This document shows, one piece after another, positions 1 to 7,306 of a stretch of 64,000 nucleotides of DNA. The position numbers and the translations under genes were made by a program. This stretch comes from Thermoflexus hugenholtzii JAD2 (GTDB lineage Bacteria; Chloroflexota; Dehalococcoidia; UBA2979). The DNA lies in contig CAMDNW010000001.1 in assembly GCA_945903275.1 (NCBI GenBank), forward strand, positions 1 through 64,000. Direction: 5' to 3'. Position 1 is the stretch's first letter. Each line of letters begins with the position of its first letter. The notes under the pieces are model-generated. The model ran no database searches and had not been told where the DNA came from. It was given only the letters and a program-made list of their open reading frames with translations.

Positions 1-228
1 TTTCGGGTCGAAGCCTTCGGCGCGCTTGACGTTCTTTGGGGCTCCGGAGTCTGCCATTGGGCTGCCAGCCGGTGCGCCGCTTGATGCTGAACTGCCACTT
101 GATGCTGAACTGTCACCGCCGCCGCAGCCGAGCAACGCAGCCCCTGCGATGCCTGCAAACCCGACCGCGCTACCGCGCAGGATGGAGCGGCGAGCCACAG
201 AAGTGCGTAACCAAGTTCCTTGTTCCAT
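1..228 (-). CDS. Tat-exported lipoprotein, N-terminal part; likely ABC transporter substrate-binding protein
   Basis: Only the first 76 codons lie in the window; the gene continues past base 1. The ATG at 226-228 is preceded by a strong Shine-Dalgarno, AGGGAGG. The N-terminus carries a twin-arginine signal (VARRSILRGSAVGF), a hydrophobic stretch and a lipobox ending LLGC, followed by Gly/Ser linker residues. The mature protein should therefore be folded before export by Tat and anchored as a lipoprotein outside the membrane. After the linker the sequence reads VKRAEGFDPK. That beginning resembles family 5 peptide/solute-binding proteins of Chloroflexota, but the functional name is inference because the body of the protein is missing. 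Confidence 0.6.
   Translation of the reverse strand, partial: MEQGTWLRTSVARRSILRGSAVGFAGIAGAALLGCGGGDSSASSGSSASSGAPAGSPMADSGAPKNVKRAEGFDPK
81..116. repeat. 18-bp tandem duplication in the lipoprotein linker
   Basis: Two copies of an 18-bp unit (81-98 and 99-116) differ at one base. They encode a repeated Ser-Ala-Ser-Ser-Gly linker just after the lipobox cysteine. This is typical of slippage in low-complexity spacers of surface lipoproteins. Confidence 0.7.
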
Positions 229-383
229 ATGAACCTCCCTAGCTGGCTGGGTTTTGCGAGCAAGCCTCCGCCGGAATGGCATTCAGAAAATAGCCGTGAC
301 CTACGCTCGTTGTATACCACACAGCAAGCCATAATCTGCGCTAGTCGACCCATTATCTATTACAGAGTCGCGTTCTGAGTGCT

Positions 384-415
384 AAAAGGCCCTCGAGAAC
401 GCTTCGGGCGGCCTT
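384..415 (-). terminator. Probable terminator of the first CoA-transferase
   Basis: On the minus strand the RNA would form AAGGCC...GGCCTT with an extra CCC/GGG extension, ending in TTTT. It lies 9 bp beyond the stop of the CoA-transferase at 424. The rest of 229-423 holds no supported gene; a weak TATACA-like -10 for the lipoprotein gene is possible. Confidence 0.5.
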
Positions 416-423
416 GATTTGTG

Positions 424-2880
424 CTACGAGAGCGCCGCCACGATGCGATTGGGTTCTTCCCAGTCGATGACGCGATGCTCGCGGAAGGCAGCGATCTGGC
501 TGGCTGTGTAGCCGAGCTCTTCCATTAGGCGGACGGTGTGCTCGCCGCCGAAGGCGCCAGGGCCGAAACGGCCGGGGGAGTCCGAGAACTGCACGATGCC
601 GCCGTGCCGCAGGTAGCGGCCGACGCGCCCGCTGGCGCTGTTGGTCTCCTCCGCGAGATGGTTGGCGACGGCTTGCGGGTGCTCCTCGAAGAACTCGCCG
701 CTGTCGCGGTGTGCCTCGACGCAGGCGACGCCGACGGCGGTGAGCAGCGACTCCCACTCGGCGGACGGCTTCGTGGCGAAGAGAGTCTCGAGTGCCTCGA
801 TGAGTTCGGCGTCGTGCTCGCGGCGGGCGGCGTCCGAGGCGAAGCGCGGGTCTCCCAGCAGGTCAGCGTGTTCGGCGGTGCGGCAGAACGCCTGCCACTC
901 GGCGTCGGTCAGCGCGGCGAGGAAGACCCAGCCCTCGCTCGCACGGTAGAGGCGGTAGAGCGCGTGCAGGCCGTAGCAGCCGGCGTCGGGGATGGCGTAG
1001 CCAGGGCGTCCCTCGAAGTCGTAGGCCTCGTCGGCGTTGGCCCAGGCGTTGGCCTGCATCATGGTGGCCCAGATCGACTGGCCACGGCCGGTGACCTCGC
1101 GGGCGTAGAGGCCGAGCATGATGCTGGTGCTCACGGCCTGCGAGGAGTTGGGGTCGGGGTTGCCCTCGTTGGCGCGCATGAGCATGCGTGCGGTCTCGCG
1201 GATCTGTGCGAGATCCATCGGCTGGCTGGGGTCGGGCGGCATGGAGGCACCTGCCTGCCGGAGCGCGCCACCGAAGAGCGCGCCGGGGAGCGGGTGTGCG
1301 CCGGGGCGGCGGTGGTGCGGCCCGGTGGGGCCGTATGCGCCGATGTACATGTGGATGAGGCGCGGGTTGATGGTCTGGCAGGTCTCCCAGTCGATGCCGA
1401 GGCGTGCGGGGACGCCGGGTCGGAAGTTGTGCAGCAGCACATCGGCGTTCTCGATCAGTTGGTGGACGATGCGCTGACCATCTTCGGTCTGGAGGTCGAC
1501 CTGGATGCACTCCTTCCCCGCGTAAAGTTTGAGGCCGTTGAGGGCGTTCGCACCGGCGGCGCTCATGCGGGTCTGCTCGCGCTCGGGGGTTGCGTCGACC
1601 TTGATGATGCGCGCGCCCATGTCGCCGAGCATCGCCGCACCATAGGGGCCGGCGATGACGGTGGAGAAGTCGAGAATTGTGACGCCATCGAGCACCGCCT
1701 TCGGCGCGCCGTTGCTCACGGCGGCAGAGGCCACTGCCGGCGCAGGCGTCGCGATCTTCGCGAGTACCTGTGCGGTGTGCTGACCGACCTCGGGAGCGGG
1801 GCCGCCGACCTTGCCGGATGTCTCGCCGAGGTTGGCGAGGAGGCCGAGAATCTTCGCCTTGCCGACGCGCGGGTCGTCGACCTCGACGACGTGCTCGTTG
1901 TGCAGGAACTGCTCGTGCTGCATGCCTTCGACGGTGTAGAGGTACGGCTCAGCGGCGACATTGCCGTCGTCGACGTAGATGCGCATCCACTCATCGAGCG
2001 TCTTCTCCTGCGCGGTCTCGAACATGATGTCGCGCAGTTGTTCGCGAGCCTCGTCGTTGAGGGCGGGGGCGGTCTTGAATCGGTCGTCCTCGAACACCCA
2101 GCCAAGGCCGACCGCGCGCAGGTAGGAGTGGTAGAGGCGCACCATCAGGTTCGCGTGCTGCATCCAGCGGCCGTCCTTGGTACGGACGGGGGTGTACTGG
2201 AGCGTCGGCATCCCCGCGCCACGCGCGGCCGGGAACGACTGCGGGTCGCGGCGCGTGAAGGGGCGATTAATCAGGCGGCCTTCGTAGGGGATCATGCCCT
2301 GCAACAGGCTGGTCTGTACCCACTGGCCTCGGCCACGCTCATTGCGGACGCGCAGCACGGCGAGCGTGCCGCGTACCGCGGCCTGGCTCGCAGCCCATGT
2401 TGCGGTGCGGACGGCGACGTAGACGGGGCCTTCGCGGTCTGGCTGGCCCTCGAACTGCTTCATGCGGCCGGACTTCGCGGCGATGGCGCCTTCGGAGGCA
2501 GGCACCTGCGCGAGCGGGCCGTGCTGGCCCCAGCCACTGATCGAGGTGTAGACGAGCAGCGGGTTCGCCTTCGCGAGCGTGTCGTAGCCGAGGTCGTAGC
2601 GGGCCATAGTGCCGGGCGGCGAGGATTCCAGTAGTACGTCGGCGCGCAGCGCGAGTTGCCGCGCCTGCTCGCGACCCTCGGGTGTTTCGAGGTCGATGAC
2701 GGCACTTTGCTTGCCCCGGTTCCAGCCGATCCACGCCGCTTCCTTGCGACCGGGGTCACCGCTGGGCGGCTCGACCTTGATGACCTCAGCGCCGAAGTCG
2801 GCGAAGACAGCCCCGGCGAGGCCGCCGGCCATGCCGCTGCTGAAGTCGAGCACGGTGAGTCCTGTGAGTGGTCCGGGCAT
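424..2880 (-). CDS. Two-domain family III CoA-transferase (CaiB/BaiF type)
   Basis: 818 residues comprising two consecutive CaiB/BaiF domains (about 1-375 and 395-818). Each opens with the family signature, VLDFSSGMAGGLAG in the first and ILDFSTVIAGPYGA in the second, followed by FGAEVIKVEPP or MGARIIKVDAT. Family members move CoA between acyl-CoA and free carboxylic acids. The position of the catalytic Asp (GxGQxVDxSL) reads GRGQWVQTSL in domain 1 and GRGQSIWATM in domain 2, so neither copy has it. The ATG at 2878-2880 has a GAGGGAG ribosome site. It is a paralogue of the gene at 15141-17594. Substrate unknown; activity as a classical transferase is doubtful. Confidence 0.88.
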   Translation of the reverse strand: MPGPLTGLTVLDFSSGMAGGLAGAVFADFGAEVIKVEPPSGDPGRKEAAWIGWNRGKQSAVIDLETPEGREQARQLALRADVLLESSPPGTMARYDLGYDTLAKANPLLVYTSISGWGQHGPLAQVPASEGAIAAKSGRMKQFEGQPDREGPVYVAVRTATWAASQAAVRGTLAVLRVRNERGRGQWVQTSLLQGMIPYEGRLINRPFTRRDPQSFPAARGAGMPTLQYTPVRTKDGRWMQHANLMVRLYHSYLRAVGLGWVFEDDRFKTAPALNDEAREQLRDIMFETAQEKTLDEWMRIYVDDGNVAAEPYLYTVEGMQHEQFLHNEHVVEVDDPRVGKAKILGLLANLGETSGKVGGPAPEVGQHTAQVLAKIATPAPAVASAAVSNGAPKAVLDGVTILDFSTVIAGPYGAAMLGDMGARIIKVDATPEREQTRMSAAGANALNGLKLYAGKECIQVDLQTEDGQRIVHQLIENADVLLHNFRPGVPARLGIDWETCQTINPRLIHMYIGAYGPTGPHHRRPGAHPLPGALFGGALRQAGASMPPDPSQPMDLAQIRETARMLMRANEGNPDPNSSQAVSTSIMLGLYAREVTGRGQSIWATMMQANAWANADEAYDFEGRPGYAIPDAGCYGLHALYRLYRASEGWVFLAALTDAEWQAFCRTAEHADLLGDPRFASDAARREHDAELIEALETLFATKPSAEWESLLTAVGVACVEAHRDSGEFFEEHPQAVANHLAEETNSASGRVGRYLRHGGIVQFSDSPGRFGPGAFGGEHTVRLMEELGYTASQIAAFREHRVIDWEEPNRIVAALS

Positions 2881-2949
2881 GGTGGCTCCCTCTATCCCAT
2901 CTCCCGCTTACTCGCGCGAGGCGCCGCGAGGTCGGAGCGGGTGCTCCGC

Positions 2950-2967
2950 GCATCATAAACGTGATGC
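2950..2967. promoter_or_regulatory. Perfect 6-6-6 inverted repeat, candidate operator
   Basis: GCATCA-TAAACG-TGATGC lies in the 189-bp gap between the divergent CoA-transferase and MFS genes. A perfect palindrome there suits a dimeric regulator acting on one or both genes. A TACACT sequence near 3030 could be the MFS -10 box. No regulator gene is adjacent, so the assignment is inference. Confidence 0.4.
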
Positions 2968-3069
2968 AAGGCGCGTGGTGCGATCTACTGAGGGATGCTT
3001 GCCGCGCGCCGCTGCGGAGTGAGCGGCGTACACTCGGCCAGCATCGGCAGCCGGCATCAAGGAGTCAGC

Positions 3070-4431
3070 ATGACCGGCGGACAAAGTGGGTCGCGGCTGC
3101 GAGTTTCCCTCGACGCGACGCTGCGCCCGCAGGGGCGGGTGTTCTACGGGTGGTGGATGGTAGGCGCGGCGGCGGGTGTGCAGCTCGTGATTGCGGTGCT
3201 GTTCAACCAGGTGTTTGGCACGTACGCGGCGGTGCTGCGGAGCGAGTTCGGGTGGAGCCGAGGGGCGCTGTCTGGGGCGTTCTCAATGGCGCGGCTGGAG
3301 AGCGGGATGCTCGGGCCGGTCGAAGGCTGGCTGCTGGACAAATTTGGGCCGCGCAACGTGATGCTGATCGGGATTGTGCTGCTGGGTGGCGGGCTGATTG
3401 CGTTCGCTTTCATCCAGTCGCTGTTGCATTTCTACATCGTCTACTTCGTGATGGCAGTGGGCGGCACGCTCGGCGGCTTCCTCGCGATCACTGTCTCGCT
3501 CGTCTCGTGGTTCAACCGGCACCGCTCGAAGGCGCTGGCGATCGCGCAGATCGGGTTCGCGGCGGGCGGGCTGCTGGTGCCGATTACGGTGGCGGCGATC
3601 GAGCGCTTTGGCTGGCGGCCGGTCTCTATCGCCTCGGGTGTGCTGATTATGGTGTTCGGCCTGCCGCTGTCGATGATAATGCGCCACCGTCCCGAGCTAT
3701 ACGGCGACACACCGGACGGCTTGCCGATCATCTCGGCGGCAGATGCGCAGGCATCGCGTAGCCACGGCGAAGTGGCGCGCACGGTGGCGCTGGATGGCTC
3801 CGAGGACTTCACAGTGGGGCAGGCGATCCGCACGCCGGGATTCTGGTACATCTCGCTGGGGCACGCCGCGGCGTTGCTGATCGTCTCGGCTGTGATGGTG
3901 CACGTCTCGCTGCACCTCACGGAAAACATGGGCTACACGCTGACGCAGGCGAGCGGGTTTGTGGCGCTGATGACGGCGATGCAGATCGGCGGGCAGATCA
4001 GCGGCGGTATCCTTGGGGATCGCTTCGACAAGCGGGTCATCGCGACAATCTGCATGTTTTTTCACGCGCTGGCGCTGGTGCTGCTGGCGTTCGCGAGCAG
4101 CACACTGATGGTGGTGGCGTTTGCGGTGCTGCATGGTTGGGCGTGGGGTACGCGCGGCCCGCTGATGCAGGCGATCCGCGCCGATTACTTCGGCACGACG
4201 AACTTCGGGAAGATCATGGGGGTTTCGTCGCTGATTGTGACACTGGGCAACACTACTGGGCCGATCGTGGCGGGTGTGCTAGCGGATCGTACCGGAGACT
4301 ACCGGATGGGCTTTACGATCCTCGCGATCGGTGCGCTGCTTGGGTCAGGCTTCTTCTTGGCAGCGAAGCGGCCGCCGCCGCCGAAGCAGACGGCGGGTAG
4401 CTTCGATGAGGCCGTTACCACGCCGAGGTAA
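3070..4431 (+). CDS. MFS transporter, oxalate/monocarboxylate-type
   Basis: 453 residues with about 12 hydrophobic segments. A central hydrophilic loop lies near residues 210-250, between the two six-helix halves. N-terminal RVFYGWWMVGAA followed by FGTYAAVLRSEFGWSRG is the pattern of the oxalate/formate-antiporter and monocarboxylate-porter branch of the major facilitator superfamily. ATG 3070 is chosen because AAGGAG lies just upstream; earlier in-frame starts lack a ribosome site. The gene is divergent from a CoA-transferase, which suggests uptake of an organic acid that is then activated, but the substrate cannot be read from sequence. Its 3' end overlaps the convergent gene at 4415 by 17 bp. 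Confidence 0.85.
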   Translation: MTGGQSGSRLRVSLDATLRPQGRVFYGWWMVGAAAGVQLVIAVLFNQVFGTYAAVLRSEFGWSRGALSGAFSMARLESGMLGPVEGWLLDKFGPRNVMLIGIVLLGGGLIAFAFIQSLLHFYIVYFVMAVGGTLGGFLAITVSLVSWFNRHRSKALAIAQIGFAAGGLLVPITVAAIERFGWRPVSIASGVLIMVFGLPLSMIMRHRPELYGDTPDGLPIISAADAQASRSHGEVARTVALDGSEDFTVGQAIRTPGFWYISLGHAAALLIVSAVMVHVSLHLTENMGYTLTQASGFVALMTAMQIGGQISGGILGDRFDKRVIATICMFFHALALVLLAFASSTLMVVAFAVLHGWAWGTRGPLMQAIRADYFGTTNFGKIMGVSSLIVTLGNTTGPIVAGVLADRTGDYRMGFTILAIGALLGSGFFLAAKRPPPPKQTAGSFDEAVTTPR

Positions 4432-5617
4432 CGACGGGGCCGTTATCGACGGCCTCGAAAGCGCTGCCGGGCACGGTCTTCAGTTGGTTCAGATCGCTGT
4501 CATCCCAACCGGGTTCAGTCTCCCCCGTGATGTACCGGTTGGAGCCGTTGTCTGAGACGAACATGCCGTAGCGACGTAGCGCTTCGAGGACGCCCCGCAC
4601 TTGACCCGGGAACCGCGAGATGTCGCAGTCGGCGCGCAGGCGTAGCCCCATCGGCGGTGCGTTGGGATCGGTGATCGAACTGACGTAGTGGGTGACGGGA
4701 GTGATGAACGAGCGCTGGGTACGGGACACCGTGAAACGCAGGGCATGGTTGATGGCGCCTGCGCGCACCTCGTCGATGCGGACGAGGCCGGGGATGGTCG
4801 GGAGGCCGGCGGCGTCTGCCGAAGTCCAGCCGCGCGGTCGGAGCGCATTGGAGCGCAGATCGAAGAGGGCTCCCGAATCGGCTTGCCAGCCTACTGAGGT
4901 GCGCATCAGCGCGAACAGTTCGTACAAGCGGCATTCGCCTTCGCGCACAATCAGCGCGTGTCGATCGGAGCCTGCCTTGATGCGGACATCGACGGAAATT
5001 GGGTAGAGGTCGGGGTCGCTCTCACCGGCGTACTCGAAGACGACCGGAGTCGTGGGTTGTGTCGCGGGGACGATGGTGTAGGGGATGCCGTACTCAGGAT
5101 TCGAGCCGAAGTCGGCATGGAGATTGCGGTTCCCGCCGATCGCGAGGATGTAGTTGATGTAGCCATCCGAACGCGGATGCACGGGATAGCCCGAGATGTC
5201 TGTGGCCCACGGATTGTCGTCCGGGAAGAGCGGGCATGCGCCGATGGCGCGGTTCGCTGAGGGTGCTGGTGCGGGACTCGTGTAGACCACAAGCACTGCG
5301 CCCGGAGGCATCACGCGCGAGGGGAAGCGCGCCTCGAACGTCTAGTTCACCAAGGCGGGCGCGCCGCGCAGCCAGCCTGTGCAGGTGGACTGCTCGACCA
5401 CCCAGACGGCACGGAAGAGGCAGTCGTTGGCCTCGGCGGTGCCTGCGAGTGCATCGGCATTGCCGCCGCTCCAGACCGTGAGTGCTATACCGCCGGACGC
5501 GGGCATTTGGCCGGTGAGAGCGCCAGCAGCTGGAGTCTGGGCCGTGGCTGTGGCAGCCCAGAGCGTCAGCAGGGCAACGAGGCTCCAGAGTATGAACGGG
5601 CGCACGCGGTTGAGCAT
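4415..5617 (-). pseudogene. Exported protein gene interrupted by an in-frame TAG stop
   Basis: Two open segments in the same frame are separated by a single TAG at 5342-5344. The 5' part (ATG 5617, ribosome site AAGGAT) encodes a signal peptide (MLNRVRPFILWSLVALL...TATAQ) and ends GAPALVN. The 3' part resumes TFEARFPSRVMPPGAVLVVY and runs to 4415 without its own signal peptide. The junction reconstructs a motif of the form GAPAxVNxxFxxxFPxxxPxGxxLxV, which I recall from exported Chloroflexota proteins. So this is most likely one roughly 400-residue secreted protein knocked out by a point mutation. Internal restart at GTG 5314 or ATG 5311 would give an unexported fragment. Function unknown. 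Confidence 0.75.
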
Positions 5618-5677
5618 CGGGCGATCCTTCGCACTTCGTACCGTGAGAACGAAGGCGCAGGGCAAGGCGTGCGGTGG

Positions 5678-6412
5678 TTAGTCCCGGCGGTAGAGCGCGC
5701 CAGTGACGACGCCTTCGCCTTCGGGGAGCAGGCTGCCGTCGGACATCTCGACGACGCGGTCGGCGTAGTCGACGATGAGCGGGTCGTGGGTCGCCATGAT
5801 GATGGTGATCCCGTCGCGCGACGCCTCGCGCAGCAGCCCGAAGATCTGTGCGCCGGTGACGGTATCGAGTTCGCCCGTGGGTTCGTCGGCGATCAGAAGC
5901 GCGGGATGATTGGCGAGGGCGCGGGCAACGGCGACGCGCTGCTGCTCGCCGCCTGAGAGTTCGTAGGGGCGGTGGCCGGCGCGCGCGCTGAGACCGACGA
6001 GGCCGAGTAGTTCGGTGGTGCGGCGGGCCTCCTCGCGGCTGCTCACGCCAGCGACGCGCAGCGCGAGGCCGATGTTCTCCGCCGCTGAGAAGAGCGGTAG
6101 CAGACCGAACGACTGGAAGACGAAGCCGATCGAGTGGCGGCGCAACTCGGTCAGTTCAGACTCGCTGGCATCGGTGATGTCACGGCCATCGAGCGACACC
6201 CGGCCGCTATCGGGCTTGTCGAGACCGGCGATCAGGTTCAGCAGTGTGGTCTTGCCGGAGCCGGAACGACCGACGATGGCGAGTAACTGGCCTTTCGGTA
6301 TGGTCAGAGAGACTTCGCGCACGGCATAGACAGTGTGGCCGCCGCCCGTGAAGGCGCGGGAGACGTGGTGTACCTCGACCGCAGTGGGCTGTGGGCCGCG
6401 TGGGGCGGTCAT
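5678..6412 (-). CDS. ABC transporter ATPase, LolD/MacB type
   Basis: 244 residues forming one ABC ATPase domain. Walker A is GRSGSGKTTLLN, Q-loop FVFQSFGLLP, signature LSGGEQQRVAVARAL and Walker B LLIADEPTGELD. The LDxxTG and EPTGELD wording is characteristic of ATPases that power FtsX-type permeases (lipoprotein release, macrolide or antimicrobial-peptide export). The start overlaps the stop of the preceding ATPase by ATGA (6409-6412), so the two are translationally coupled and probably form a pair. It is the last gene of the operon that begins with the giant permease at 10696. Confidence 0.9.
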   Translation of the reverse strand: MTAPRGPQPTAVEVHHVSRAFTGGGHTVYAVREVSLTIPKGQLLAIVGRSGSGKTTLLNLIAGLDKPDSGRVSLDGRDITDASESELTELRRHSIGFVFQSFGLLPLFSAAENIGLALRVAGVSSREEARRTTELLGLVGLSARAGHRPYELSGGEQQRVAVARALANHPALLIADEPTGELDTVTGAQIFGLLREASRDGITIIMATHDPLIVDYADRVVEMSDGSLLPEGEGVVTGALYRRD

Positions 6413-7302
6413 GCGCCAGCCTCGTCATCGGCGTCGCCGGGACGAATCTCGACGTGGTCGCCGTGCAGTTCGAGGCGGGCGCGACCGTGGATGCCGAGGC
6501 GGTCGGTGAACTCGCGCGGGATCTGCATACGCCCGCTGCGGTCGACGAGTGCGAACTCGCGCATCTCCTGTATGCGGTCACGGCGGAATGAACGCGGGCG
6601 GACGAGTTCGGCGCTCGTGCGGCCGTCGCGCATGGTCACCACGCGATCGACGCGCTGCGTGATCGCGCGGTCGTGGGAGACGATGATCACGGTGACGCCG
6701 GTCGCCTCGTTCAGTTGGTGGATCGCGGCGAACACCTCGGTCGCTGTGGCGCTGTCGAGTTCGCCGGTGGGCTCGTCGGCGAGCAGCAGGGGCGGGGTGT
6801 TGGCGAGTGCGACGGCGATGGCAACACGCTGCTGCTCGCCGCCGGAGAGTTGGTGCGAGCGGTGGTCAAACTTATCGCCGAGGCCAACCTGCTCCAGCAG
6901 ATCGGCCGCGCGGGCTGAGGCTTCCTGGCGGCTGATGCCTTCGATGAGTTGGGGCACCTCGACGTTCTCGAGGGCGGTGAGGTACGGGATGAGATTGCGG
7001 CCGGTCTGCTGCCAGACGAAGCCGACCTCGGCGCGGCGGTAGTCGGTGAGTTCGTACTCGGTCATCGTGAGCAGATCGCGCGCGCCGACGCGCACGCGGC
7101 CGGCGGAGGGCTGGTCGAGGCCGGCGAGAATGTTGAGCAGCGTGGACTTACCGGACCCGGAGGCGCCGACGATCGCCATCACCTCGCCCGGGGCGACGGC
7201 GAGGTCGAGGCCGCGCAGCGCGACGACCTCGAGTTCATCGGTCTTGTGGATCTTGAAGACGTCCTCACATAGGACGTAGGCCTCGTCGGGCGATGCGGTC
7301 AC
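6409..7302 (-). CDS. ABC transporter ATPase with C-terminal AbrB-like domain
   Basis: 297 residues from GTG 7302, chosen because GAAGGG lies just upstream and the start falls 4 bp after the permease stop. Residues 1-230 are an MacB/LolD-type ATPase (Walker A GASGSGKSTLLN, signature LSGGEQQRVAIAVAL, Walker B LLLADEPTGELD). The last 45 or so residues read FALVDRSGRMQIPREF followed by TDRLGIHGRARLEL. This is a clear match to the swapped-hairpin SpoVT/AbrB fold normally found in DNA-binding transition-state regulators and antitoxins. The tail may dimerise the ATPase or contact DNA. It pairs with the ATPase at 5678 and serves the FtsX permeases next door. Confidence 0.9.
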   Translation of the reverse strand: MTASPDEAYVLCEDVFKIHKTDELEVVALRGLDLAVAPGEVMAIVGASGSGKSTLLNILAGLDQPSAGRVRVGARDLLTMTEYELTDYRRAEVGFVWQQTGRNLIPYLTALENVEVPQLIEGISRQEASARAADLLEQVGLGDKFDHRSHQLSGGEQQRVAIAVALANTPPLLLADEPTGELDSATATEVFAAIHQLNEATGVTVIIVSHDRAITQRVDRVVTMRDGRTSAELVRPRSFRRDRIQEMREFALVDRSGRMQIPREFTDRLGIHGRARLELHGDHVEIRPGDADDEAGA

Positions 7303-7306
7303 GCGG

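Noticed and set aside
538-2634. 698-codon plus-strand open frame opposite the first CoA-transferase
   Set aside because: Its product is low-complexity Ala/Val/Arg/Gly text with no family motifs; the minus-strand frame is a clear CaiB/BaiF protein. It is a GC-driven shadow.
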